Shown here one piece after another: positions 30,881 through 40,275 of a stretch of DNA of 64,000 bases. A model generated the notes under the pieces. The model saw only the letters and a program-made list of their open reading frames with translations. It was not told the DNA's origin and ran no database searches. The position numbers and the translations under genes are program-made. Where the stretch lies: positions 11,245,229 to 11,309,228 of the forward strand of contig OX637356.1 in the NCBI GenBank assembly GCA_951799405.1, given 5' to 3'. The DNA is from Agapetus fuscipes (lineage: Eukaryota; Arthropoda; Insecta; Trichoptera; Glossosomatidae). Numbering within the stretch: the first letter of the stretch is position 1; each line of letters opens with the position of its first letter.

Positions 30881-31198
30881 TGATGTTTGCCAGCCAATTT
30901 TTTTATTTTATTTTGTTAGTCCGTTCGTCCCTGTTGGTGTCACATGTTCGCCGGCATGATCGCCGCCCGCTCCACACGCTGGCGATGATGGCGCACATTG
31001 CTCGTGAGCAGTCGGCCCCGACTTCGGCATATTTCGGGAAAATATCAAAAGGCGAACGTTTAATCGGCCCGGCGGGGTGACGTGACGAATTCCCGGCTGC
31101 AACCTCAAGTCTACGACAGAAACGTGAAGGATATCTGACACGAAGAATTGCAATGGATATTACTTTTATAAAAACGAAAAAAAACAAGAATTATTATT
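30881..31198. other. GC-rich low-repeat block
   Basis: 30920-31140 is among the GC-richest DNA in the window (CATGATCGCCGCCCGCTCCA, GGCCCGGCGGGGTGACG) and is open in several frames on both strands, without a recognised domain. Candidate intronic regulatory DNA or an unrecognised exon. Confidence 0.3.
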
Positions 31199-31412
31199 GT
31201 CCGGTCGATAGATCAGTTGGTAGAATGCCTGCATTCCATCCCAAAGTGCAAAGATCAACACCAAGGGCGTAAGAAATAATATCCCGTTCCGGCGTTTACT
31301 TCAAATGAAGCTAAAATTGGTATAATTAATTAATTGGTATATCATTTTATTTTCAAATACGCCCTTCGCTAGGTTGAAAAATTAAATTACCTTTATCAGA
31401 CGTTTACCAGCC
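31199..31412 (+). mobile_element. SINE-1 head joined to a SINE-2 body fragment
   Basis: 31199-31318 has the SINE-1 head GTCCGGTCGATAGATCAGTT with a degraded box B. 31319-31412 has the SINE-2 body words ATTTTCAAATACGCCCTTCG and CCTTTATCAGACGTTTACC. The order is the reverse of the dimers at 41200 and 54036. Confidence 0.65.
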
Positions 31413-31460
31413 GAGGAAAAAAATCCTGATTCAGAAATTTTCCGAGTACATTTCATCCCT

Positions 31461-31664
31461 TCAGTGCTTGTTTGGCTTATCTACTAGATACTCAATTCAA
31501 AGATGACCTCTAAATAAAATTGTCTTAAGAATTACATTCTACACAATCGCTAAGAAAAAAATGCAAAATTCAATAATGTGAGAGCTATTTTTAATATTTT
31601 CAAAATCAATTTCAAACATTCATGAGACATGTAAAATTACCTCTGTTGGAGATACAAGCACTAA
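31461..31664 (+). mobile_element. MITE-K copy
   Basis: CAGTGCTTGTTTGGCTTATC at the left, ATACAAGCACTAAAGGG at the right, and the shared interior ACATTCTACACAATC. Confidence 0.78.
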
Positions 31665-32091
31665 AGGGACGATTTGTTATCTTTGAAATTCTTCCTCGCC
31701 TTACCTTTCTCACGCTGTATGTAAACATCAAACATAGATCCAAAATTAATATAGGTACCAGTCCAAATCAGCGTGTAGGTACCTACATACATATGATAGG
31801 TACATGGTATGTTAAAATGGAAGTAGACACCTACTCACATAATATTCCTTGAAATGATGGCTGTCACATTATCAATGTCAAACCCAAGTCAATGGAAGGA
31901 ATGTTAAATTAGTCATGATGGCATCCCGCCAATGTCTCCTTGATTATTATTTCTACGTCTCTATAATAGGCAACGAAAATTGTTATTTTATTTTTGGTTC
32001 TGTGTAGTATATAGAAATCAAACTTTTTCCGTATTACTTCGGTTCAATTTATGCAACGACTTTGTCAACTCAATATGTAGGTAGGTATCGA
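31665..32091. other. Spacer, nothing recognised
   Basis: Contains several TAGGTACCTA-type palindromes (GTGTAGGTACCTACATACAT at 31771). No gene or repeat family. Confidence 0.45.
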
Positions 32092-32146
32092 TACCTTAAA
32101 GTTAAAACAGAATAAGTGACACGTTAACCCAACATGGGTTTCTTAG

Positions 32147-32336
32147 GGCCTGCATTTGCAGTTGCTGGCCCTCTGGCCTGGAACCACCTGCCACATCATG
32201 TGAGAGAGCTAGAGGACCATGGAAAGTTCCGGAATGCACTGAAGACAAGCAAATTTCTGGCATCGTTTGCACCAGCGCCCTTGGAGTGACTACATCACGA
32301 AACGGCGCTATAAAGAAATCATCAACTCATCATCAT
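32147..32336 (+). pseudogene. LINE-G 3' end
   Basis: Frame reads PAFAVAGPLAWNHLPHHV and KFRNALKTSKFLASFAP, a CR1-like C-terminus. The 3' UTR ACGAAACGGCGCTATAAAG leads to a (CAT)n tail. Related copies are at 48685-49090 and 37038-37080. Confidence 0.8.
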
Positions 32337-32604
32337 GTTGCACCAACCTCCAATCAATATTTGATTGAAACATTAAATTTGATGTATGAACTTGGTGGGT
32401 GGAGGTGGGTAAAGTGCCTGCTTAGTTCTGGTAAGGACCTCGGTTAAATATTTCTCGAAAGTTGGTAAAAATGTGATGGAATTTGAACAGGAAATATGAT
32501 TCACATCAGCTGACTTACGTATATGCAATCAATTGTTTGATTTGAAAGGGAGAAATCACACTTAATTTTGATTTTCGTTTGATTGGAGTTTGATGCAGCA
32601 GGCC
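32337..32604. mobile_element. MITE-L
   Basis: Left end GTTGCACCAACCTCCAATCA and right end TTGATTGGAGTTTGATGCAG form inverted termini of about 25 bp. The middle part GTAAGGACCTCGGTTAAATA recurs at 33850, inside LTR-N, marking a second broken copy. Confidence 0.65.
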
Positions 32605-32763
32605 CTTAGATAAATATACTAATTTTCCTATTTTCTACGACAGAAAACACTGAAAAAGTGAGAAAATCCTGAAGTTTTTCATGAGTACTGCCTTATAATT
32701 AGTTTACTTACTATGAGAAGTTAGTACACCCAAAAAATGTTTTATTCACAATTTCTCAAATCA

Positions 32764-33072
32764 GTCCGGTCGATAGTATGTAGATAGAGGAGTGCTTGCT
32801 TTTCATGCTGAGAGCTCGGGTTCGACTCCCAACGTATTAGAAATAATTTCCAGTCGCGTTGCTTATTTTAAACTCAAAATAAAATATTTGCACCCACAAG
32901 AAATGAGTTCCAGCCCCCTCGGAAGCTGTGATACCCCCACTTTTATAGAAGTGGTTGGTGTAACGGCTTACCTGTAAAAAATAAAAATGTTCCACTGACC
33001 ACATACTATACATACATCTTCTACAGGTAGAACGCGACAAGAAGTTACACTGTATTATAAGCTTAGTTGCGT
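32764..33072 (+). mobile_element. SINE-1 copy
   Basis: GTCCGGTCGATAGTATGTAG head, box B GGGTTCGACTCCCAACG, and the body and tail to AAGCTTAGTTGCG. The GCGACCCCTTCGG motif of the tail is replaced. Confidence 0.82.
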
Positions 33073-33096
33073 TTTTTGTTTGTTTGTCGGTATTAA

Positions 33097-33208
33097 GTAA
33101 GTCATGTGAATTGTTCAACCCAGCGAAGAGTTAAATGTTTTATTTCTGGGAATCGAACCCCTTCCGATTACGAACGTGTAGCGTTATCCACTAGACTACA
33201 GACCGGTC
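33097..33208 (-). mobile_element. SINE-2 5' half
   Basis: Reverse of head and first body part: TTCAACCCAGCGAAGAG, GGGAATCGAACCCCTTCC, ACTAGACTACAGACCGGTC. Confidence 0.82.
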
Positions 33209-33268
33209 GTTGGTAGGTCTACAGCTTACACGAATGTATCTAGGTATAAGTTTATATGTCTGTGCATC

Positions 33269-33523
33269 TAATCTAATCTAATCTAAGCTGCAAAGATATA
33301 TATCATTTAAGATTTATACTAAATGCATTCCCACAAGCAGATATGTATAATTTCGCGCTAACACATGCCGCATGTGGACCTACAATATAAAAACCCAATC
33401 TCAAATGAACATAAGCCTTGCAACTCTTGCCGTCCTTCCCTGAAACAGGGGTGACATTGGCAAAGTGAACCAATTTTTATATTATGGGTGGTCAGCCGCA
33501 TAACAACCTATAAGTCAAGGAAC
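33269..33523 (-). repeat. REP-C copy, full length
   Basis: (ATCTA)n tail, TAAGCTGCAAAGATATATAT, to AACCTATAAGTCAAGGAAC. The closest relatives are at 7654 and 44169. Confidence 0.93.
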
Positions 33524-33599
33524 ATACATGACAAATTACATTTTTTAAAATCAAAGAATAAAAATAACAATATATACATGGACATAAAAAACTAAATAA

Positions 33600-34110
33600 T
33601 GTGCATGTTTATATGATTGTGTGTCTGTGTGTTTTTACTTAGGTACAAGACGTACCTACCTAAGTATTTGAATGGTTGTACCTACTCGTGTTTACTCGAA
33701 GCTTCTGCTCGAAAAGATTCTAGCATGGTCTGGAGTATGCTAGAATAGACTTTAGTCACCTATAAAAACAGATTACAGTGCTTTGGAGGGTATAAGTATC
33801 CGAGCCGTTAAGCGAGAATATTTGATTGACGCATACAATTTGATTGCTGAATTCTGGTAAGGACCTCGGTTAAATATTTCTCGAAGTGGGTTATAATGTG
33901 AGGAACTTGAACAGGAAGTTGTGCTCCTAATTTTCGCGCGAACCAGCCTACCACCACCTTCAGAAAGGGACTGAAGACACTGCTTTTCTCCAGAAGCCAT
34001 GGCGTCCTTGAGATGGTCCTGGACCATTAAATGTCGCCACATGAAAGAAATCATCCATCATCATCATCATCATCTAATGTGAGAAAATTGTAATAAATCA
34101 ATTTAATCGA
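33600..34110 (+). mobile_element. LTR-N copy interrupted
   Basis: ATGATTGTGTGTCTGTGTGT and TCTAGCATGGTCTGGAGTAT open it. AATGTGAGAAAATTGTAATA and the downstream CGAAGATTTT close it. Between about 33820 and 34078 are a MITE-L fragment and a LINE tail. Confidence 0.6.
33950..34078 (+). pseudogene. LINE 3' end with (CAT)n tail
   Basis: Frame remnant FRKGLKTLLFSRSHG and a tail CATCCATCATCATCATCATC, like the ends of CR1-type elements elsewhere in the window. Confidence 0.6.
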
Positions 34111-35208
34111 AGATTTTCTATACTTTTAATTATTAAAAAAATTCAAATGGAAACATTGTTTTAATTCACTTATTTATTTATTTTTTGTGCTCGAACATTT
34201 TCGCTTAATGAGGCATCTTCAGGAGCAGATTGGTTAAGAAGTTTTTTTAAATTGAACCCAAAGAAATCGTAACTGTAGGTAGGTACCTATTTATTTCCCC
34301 TGATTTTAATAATATTCCCATGTTCCAGCCACGGTTGGCAGCTAGCACACTGGGGTCGCTAGGAGCCTTATCACGCACAGATCTCCCAGATTGTGGGCTC
34401 CAGATATTTACGGTGACTTAAACTTTTATATTTGACATTTTTACAGATAGCTGATCTGGTTAAATGTGCTCACGTGAGCGGCGCCTGAAATGTGTACCAA
34501 TTTACATTTCCATTTCTTTCTAACTATTAGTGGAAATTCACATTTTTTGTAAATGTTCTTGTATGTAAAAAGCGTTACAAAGAAAATGTGGAAAAGGCTT
34601 TTTCAATAAATAGTTTTGAATACTTGTTTTTTTTAAATATATTCACATCATATCAAAAATATGTTTGAAGGAAAAAAAAATAGATAAGTGAAGGGGGAAA
34701 AAATATCCCCAAAATATAGTGCATCATACAAAATTGATAAAATATGAAAATACATATTTTTTTGGTGGCATTTTGTTAATGAAAGGTTTTTAAAGTTTTG
34801 TCATTAATTAGAAAAAATCATGAATAAACACGCTTGATTTTTGTTATGTGAAGACATAGAGTTATAAAGTGTGAAGACCATAAAACTTAAGAATCTTATT
34901 TAAAAAAAACAATTTTGGGGTATGGGGCCGTGTTGGTTCTTACTTTTGATTCTTGAAAATCAGTTTTCCCCTTATTCATAACAAGGTTTTTTTTAATCTA
35001 TAATAATAGTTTTATGTGAGTTTTCCCTACGAAAAGTAGGTTGAAGCCTGATTTTTTGTTTAATAAATGTTTTCATTCGAGGCATTCACTCCCTTGTTTT
35101 GAATTTGATGAACTTAATTACATGCGTTACCTAGATCTTATAAGAACAAATCTTATAAGTTTTTTTCTTTGACGAGTTAAAAATATTCGCGTAAAATGAA
35201 GCATTTAC
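34111..35208. other. Repeat-free AT-rich DNA, proximal labial intron
   Basis: None of the window repeat families was seen in this kilobase next to the labial donor site. 34310-34490 is GC-richer (CAGCTAGCACACTGGGGTCG, TCACGTGAGCGGCG), with an E-box core CACGTG. Candidate intronic regulatory DNA. Confidence 0.35.
35207..35208 (-). other. lab: Splice donor GT of labial exon 1
   Basis: The minus strand reads CCAGCAG|GTAAATGC: AG before the cut and GTAAAT after it, a good donor. The reading frame continues into intron only to a stop at 35177-35179. The intron phase is 1, one base into a glycine codon. Confidence 0.85.
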
Positions 35209-35932
35209 CTGCTGGTTTGGGTACATTCCTCTTGACCTGCATCCACTTATAGGTCGGCACCGCATGTGGGTGTTGTCCATGCTGCAAGCTGATCCCCTGT
35301 CCTGCCATCTGTCTCACCCCCATCTCCTGCAACTCCTGTCTCCCGCACCCACCATCCTGCCCTCTGAACCCTCCACAATCCTGCAGAACACCTTCCTTCT
35401 GCAGACCTTCCCCTCCACCCAAATGCTCACTCTTCTGATAATGACCTTGGTAATCCACAACCCCAGCATTCGGTCCACTCTGATGCATGACAATATGAGG
35501 ATAATTCAAACATTGTCCACTCGAACTTTGACTGTCATTCTCCATAAAGTGCATATTGTATTTTGATTCCAGATAATGAGAGTCTATTTTGTTGTGTTGG
35601 TGGTTCAAATCAAGCATATTGTAGTGGAGTTCTTGATGGTGGTGGTAGGGTACTGATCCTGGGTGATGTTGGGGATACCCTTGATTTGGATTCATCGCGG
35701 AATAGTCTAGGTTTGTGTAGCTTAAGCCGTTGTCTGTGTTGATGATGTGGTCTGGGTATTCGTGCATGCTTGCTGGACCAGGATGCTCGTGGTTGGTTGG
35801 GAGTTCTTGGTAATGGTGCAGATCCGCGCCATCATTGTAGTACCCGTGGTCCGTGGGGTATTCCGGTTGGCAGTACGCCTCGGGGTACGGTTGTTGCTGG
35901 TTGCCGTACATGCTTATATCCATGGTCATCAT
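35209..35932 (-). CDS. lab: Labial, coding exon 1 (N-terminal part with hexapeptide)
   Basis: Encodes 241 residues plus one base of a split codon. Labial is an anterior Hox transcription factor acting in the nucleus with the cofactor Extradenticle. The start MMTMDISMYGN resembles the N-terminus of insect Labial, NGLSYTNLD (residues about 68-76) is another conserved Labial motif, and YKWMQVKRNVPKP (228-240) is the extended hexapeptide that contacts Extradenticle. Between them the chain is rich in His, Tyr, Gln and Pro, with no repeats. The first ATG has A at -3, and the second and fourth codons are also ATG. The homeodomain must lie in a later exon, not found here. The exon is intact, without stops. 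Confidence 0.96.
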
Positions 35933-36462
35933 GGTTCAAATGTGACAACCCTGCGAGTGCAATCACGACGAAATGCACCCTGTCACTCTTTTTTACAATT
36001 TATTCCAATGCAATGTTTTGTAGACATTTTTCACCGAGTTTTTCACATTTTCCATCTAAATCCAACGACCCTTATTATTTTTTTTGCCAATAATTATTAT
36101 TTTAACTTTGTTAACAGGGTAAACACTAACAAAATCAAACAAGAATATGAGAATATTTTTAAAAAATACCAAGTTATCGAAGTCTTACTTACACAGGTTT
36201 GTTGATACCCACGTAGGTACCTACTTTGGTTTAGGAAAATATTTTTATGCAATTATTTTCTATCAATAGAATGTCACTTTGGTTTTTGTAAAAATTGTAC
36301 CTATTTAATTTTTAATTGGTTCACTACTACATGGAGGTACATTTTATTGCAATTAATATAGCTTACGTTCGACGGAATTTATATTAAAACTATTTCAATA
36401 AATTAAGTTATTTGACGATATTAATTGTTACAGAAACATGGCCGTCGACTAATCGCTGCCTT
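35933..36462. other. Labial 5' leader and proximal upstream DNA
   Basis: Repeat-free and AT-rich. On the minus strand it should hold the 5' UTR and perhaps the promoter. No convincing TATA box plus initiator combination can be chosen by eye, so the transcription start is unknown. Confidence 0.4.
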
Positions 36463-36775
36463 AGTGCTTGTTTACTGTAAACGCCATTGAGCTAATTTTA
36501 CAGGAGCAATGTTTTTGTGTTTTGTTATTGTAATTGACAAAATCGTAATTCAATTGCCTATTTTACCGAAAGTACTGCAGGTCTGGCACTATAATAATCG
36601 GTAAAAATCATAATAATGTTACGTTTAATACTAAAAAAAGGCGTTTTAAAATGGATATACGTCAAAGATGCGCAACGGAAATTTCGTAAAGTGGATATAC
36701 AGTAAAACGATCTTGAGATTGACCGGACGCTCGCAACAATCTTTTAGTGCTTGTTTACTCTATGCGCCAAATCAC
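36463..36775 (+). mobile_element. Two isolated MITE-K-type termini
   Basis: CTTAGTGCTTGTTTACTGTA (about 36462) and TTTAGTGCTTGTTTACTCTA (about 36744), both continuing into a GCGCCA- or CGCCA-like word, are direct repeats 283 bp apart. The DNA between them does not match other MITE-K interiors. They are the repeats closest to the labial exon. Confidence 0.5.
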
Positions 36776-37037
36776 ATATAAAGGATGTTCCAGTCACTTC
36801 TTCACCGCACATTATATTTGTTGTACTTATTTAATTCATATTACACAGTGGGCTATTGAACTTTCATTTGACTTTTATTTATTTCTTTACTTCCTTCCTT
36901 TCCTATTAATACTCTAGTGTTACCAAAGAGATGGAAGAGAGAAGTTTATTATCAAAATATTTTTTTATTTTCTTTAAGGTTTTTTTTGTTTTTTACTTTC
37001 TTGCTCTAGCTGAAGACTAAAATTTCATTTTTTTTCA

Positions 37038-37077
37038 CGAAACGGCGCTATGAAGAAATCATCAACTCATCATCATC
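37038..37077 (+). mobile_element. LINE-G 3' terminal fragment
   Basis: CACGAAACGGCGCTATGAAG followed by AAATCATCAACTCATCATCA matches the 3' end of LINE-G at 32306-32336. Probably a severely 5'-truncated insertion. Confidence 0.8.
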
Positions 37078-37770
37078 ATAAAGAAAGTATTGATTTGGTG
37101 TGAAATTTTTTTTTCGAGGTTTTCACGGAAATGAGTTGTCCTGGTGCAGGACATGCCAAAAAACACTATCTTTCAAAAACGTCCGTCTGTATGTGTGTGT
37201 GTGTGTGTGCGTGTGTATGTGTGTCACTTTCCAAAGTATTAGACTTAGAGATACCTACCATATTTTGGCTACATCAACTCTTTTGAACATGTTTTAAATA
37301 TGAATTACACGGCATTACACCAACTTGAAAATTCAAGATGGCTGCCATACAAAAAAAACATAAAATTTCAGATGGCAACCCATAGACCCAGGTTTGCAAG
37401 AGTGTTGCCACACCTAATTTTTTTAGTAAAAATTTGAGCAACGACCACACTGAAAAAAATAATCTTGGAGCCGTTTTTGAGAAAAGTGCAATTGTATGTT
37501 TTTTTTGTATGGCAGCCATCTTGATTTTTCAGGGTGATTCCATGCCGGTCGGCTCATCAAAATTTGTGGTTGTCAATTCTCTAAATCTAAAAATTGGTGT
37601 CTCTGTGATTAGTAGTATCGGCTGGGACATACACACATACGGACGGACAGGTTCGACAAATTAGGTTTTTTTGCACGTCCTGGCGCAAGACAACTCATTT
37701 CCGTTGAAACCTCAATTTTTTTTTCGGACGAATACAATACTTTATAGCTCCTTCTGACTGCTATAAAGTA
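37078..37770. mobile_element. MITE-P, near-palindromic element of about 690 bp
   Basis: Outer arms: CACGGAAATGAGTTGTCCTG at 37125 mirrors the reverse of CAAGACAACTCATTTCCGTT at 37687. The arms extend to AAAGTATTG / CAATACTTTA outward. Inner arms: TCAAGATGGCTGCCATACAA (37334) mirrors 37509-37535. A (TG)n run (37190-37230) faces CGGACGGACAGG (37640). Part of a second copy is at 59990-60105. Confidence 0.82.
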
Positions 37771-38104
37771 AAAATATATTGAAAAGTTCTCAGCAGTTAG
37801 AGTGTTAATAAAAAAATACTTTGTAGAAAATTTAAGACAATAATGATAACTTATATGATGTCATCATTATATTTTCCAAAAAGTGAATCACATACAAAGT
37901 GAGAAATTTCCAGACAAAATGTTTGGTAATAATCAGAGGGTTAAAATTAGATAAAAGGCTGCGATTCTTAAAACTTTCTAAATAGCAATAATAATCAGTC
38001 GTTACTTTTTCAAAACATGACAAAAAAGTTTACCCACCATACAAAGTCCAAGTTTGCATACAAAAGCGTTCAATGACCATATATATATATATATATGTCA
38101 GGCT
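37771..38104. other. AT-rich spacer with (AT)n
   Basis: A simple (TA)n run at 38079-38096. Nothing else recognised. Confidence 0.5.
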
Positions 38105-38600
38105 TATTTGTTTTAAATTACACATGATAAGAGAGCGCCGTTTTTGTGTGTGTCACACCTCAAGGGCCCTCTCCGATCACGGATAAGACTTTTTGAAAAG
38201 GTGCGTCTTGAGAGCTCCGCAAAATATACCCATAGATTCGGAGTTCTTCACTCCGGGTGGCAGTCTGTTCCACTCCACCGGACCCGCAACACGGAAAGCA
38301 CGGTCTCCAAAATTTGTACGGATCTGACGGTGCGGCTGAACCAAATTGATTGCACCATCGCCCGCGGATCTGAGTGTCTGCCTCCTCACACCCATCTCAA
38401 CAGGCGAAATCATGTCAGTCAGATAAGGTGGAGCCAAGCCATTGATGGCTTTATATACCATCAGACAAACACGGTAGACCACCCTCTCCGGGAAACGAAG
38501 CCAATGTAGTTTTTTTAACAGCGGAGTGATGTGAGCGAATTTGGATATCCCGAATATAAGCCTTGCTGCTGAATTCAACACAGATTGAAAGCGGTTGAAA
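38105..38600 (-). pseudogene. LINE-H (CR1-like) 3' end
   Basis: Minus-strand frame gives the CR1-type C-terminus: RFQSVLNSAARLIFGISKFA, HWLRFPERVVYRV, YKAINGLAPPYLTD, FGDRAFRVAGPVEWNRLP and LKTHLFKKSYP, with a TGA at 38179-38177. This stretch is open, so the copy is fairly young, but it is 5'-truncated. The 3' UTR just after the stop is the tail also carried by SINE-2 (see findings). Confidence 0.92.
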
Positions 38601-38637
38601 TGCTTCTATGTACATATGCCATCTATGTACATATGCA

Positions 38638-38866
38638 TAATAATCGAGAATCGTAGTTGCAACGAAATATTAACATTCAAAACTCAGATCAATTGCATGC
38701 CCACAAACAGAAACTTGTAAGTTCGCGCTTGCAAATGCTGAGTGTGTACTTACAAATTGAAACCAAATCTCAAATGAACATTAAGCCTGCAACTCTGACA
38801 TTGACAAAGTGAATTATTTTTTACACTATGGGTGGTCAGCTTTATACCAACCTATAAATCAAGGTT
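38638..38866 (-). repeat. REP-C copy with internal deletion
   Basis: AATCGTAGTTGCAACGAAAT to CCTATAAATCAAGG. The GCCGACCTTCCCTGAAACAG block is deleted. Confidence 0.85.
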
Positions 38867-38961
38867 CTTTCTTGTGTAATTGGCGTTTTTTTCAGAGACG
38901 ACCAACCTCGCAGAGGGCTCTTGAGGTGTGATTCACAAAAAACGGCGCTCACCAAATAATC
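38867..38961 (+). mobile_element. SINE-2 tail fragment
   Basis: AATTGGCGTTTTTTTCAGAG through AGGGCTCTTGAGGTGTGATT to CGCTCACCAAATAATC. Confidence 0.85.
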
Positions 38962-39255
38962 TTTTTTTTCTTCTTGAAACAGCATAAACTGGCAAATGAT
39001 TCTAGCTTTAAATTCGTCATACAGTGAGTTAATTTATGCAAGAAAGTCGAGTGCAGATTCTGTGCATTTTTTTTTATTATTTTGAAGAAAACATCAATTA
39101 TATATCAGAAAATATGTTTTTTTAGGACAAAAGTTGTAGCTTTCTATCTTTTGTATAAAATGTTTACGAAAGTAAGTCTGTTTTTATTTTGAATTTCCAA
39201 ATAGTGCGTGAACTACGTTATTGAAAGATGGAACATTTTTATACGTTTCAATGTT

Positions 39256-39505
39256 GTTGGTATGAGGCTGACCCCCCATGCTGAAAAAATAGGTTCGCTT
39301 TTGCTTACGCCACCCTGATTTTACGGATATGTGACAGGAGTTGCAAGGTTTATGTTCATGTGAGATTTTGTTGATTTTAATTTTAAATTTAACGTCAATT
39401 TCAATTTTCAGTAAGGATAGGCAGAATAAGAAGAAATGGAGGCAGCTCTGCAGAGGCTCTGGCCACCCCTAGCGGAATGGCGACAGAATTACAGTTACAG
39501 TTACA
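39256..39505 (+). repeat. REP-C 5' part, then LINE-F end
   Basis: 39256-39373: TTGGTATGAGGCTGACCCCC to GTTTATGTTCATGTGAGAT. 39411-39505: AAATGGAGGCAGCTCTGCAG and GCCACCCCTAGCGGAATGG, nearly identical to 24368-24425. Confidence 0.8.
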
Positions 39506-40085
39506 TATATACATAAATACTTGTTCAGATTATATTAAATTTTTATGAGAATATAATATGATCTGTAATTTCGGCTGGTACATGCATACATATACATATA
39601 CGGACGGACGGGACATTATGTCTTGGGACATTTATCGGTGGGCATTTTGTCGTGGTACCAAAAATATACTGTAAGTTATCCACGTACGTGTCTAATTAAG
39701 CATTTTGTAATCTCGTATGGCAATTATTGTCTATTAATAATTACCTACTGTTTCACGAACTAAAAATGTAGCAACCTGTATGTTAAAATGCCATTACGTT
39801 CATTTCAACATATAATCGACTAACCGTTCACATTGAACAATGCAATGGCAGAAATTGTTTTTGCAGATGGTCCGGGAGATGTTTTTCTTCCTATGAACTA
39901 TAATTTTTAAAGGATTTATCTCAGGAATCCCTTGAAAACTTAAATATTCATCTCAAAATTCCGAGCGGGCTACGGTTAAAAAACGATGTTTAGGTGTGAC
40001 GTCACACCCACGCGCGTCTGTGATTGGCAGATACGGCAGCCACTCGTCAGCCACGCATGCGCATCAGCGTTTGTGGCGTATCCAG
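39506..40085. other. Spacer
   Basis: 39570-39615 resembles the MITE-P interior (CATATACGGACGGACGGGAC). 39990-40080 is GC-rich with a CRE-like TGTGACGTCACACC. Otherwise AT-rich. Confidence 0.4.
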
Positions 40086-40275
40086 TAAACAAGCACTGAG
40101 TTGAAATTTCGAACACAGAATATCGTCTGTGAAAATGTTGAATAACTCGCACATTTGAAGACAAATACGTATTTTTTTTAGCTCAGATTGTGTAGAATTT
40201 TATTCTTAAGACAACTGCATCAAAAAGTCAGATTTGACAAGATTGGCGTATACAGTAAACAAGAACTGGGGGAGC
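40086..40275 (-). mobile_element. MITE-K copy, truncated, plus a second terminus
   Basis: Read in reverse from 40275: CAGTTCTTGTTTACTGTATA, TTGTCAAATCTGACTTTTTG, CTACACAATCTGAGCTAAAA. The match is lost near 40165. A separate terminus GTAAACAAGCACTG is at 40086-40099 in the same direction. Confidence 0.72.

Larger units (their letters stand above)
32092..32762. mobile_element. MITE-E copy split by an insertion and cut by SINE-1
   Basis: The left part is TACCTTAAAGTTAAAACAGA to GGTTTCTTAG (32146). It resumes CTTAGATAAATATACT (32605) and runs to ATTTCTCAAATCAGT, where SINE-1 starts. CTTAG on both sides of the insert (32142-32146, 32605-32609) looks like a target duplication. Confidence 0.78.
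1..35208 (-). other. lab: Inferred partial intron 1 of labial
   Basis: The labial exon ends at a GT donor at 35208-35207. Labial genes have a downstream exon with the homeobox. I looked on the minus strand below 35209 for the recognition-helix region (KIWFQNRRMKQKKR) and did not find it. All of this segment is therefore inferred to be intron. A chromosome break, a missed exon or a small non-homeobox exon inside it cannot be excluded by eye. Confidence 0.55.

Noticed and set aside
35264..35566. Open frame on the plus strand opposite labial
   Set aside because: A shadow of the labial coding exon on the other strand.
38144..38509. 121-codon frame on the plus strand
   Set aside because: Antisense to the LINE-H C-terminal coding region, which is clearly read on the minus strand.
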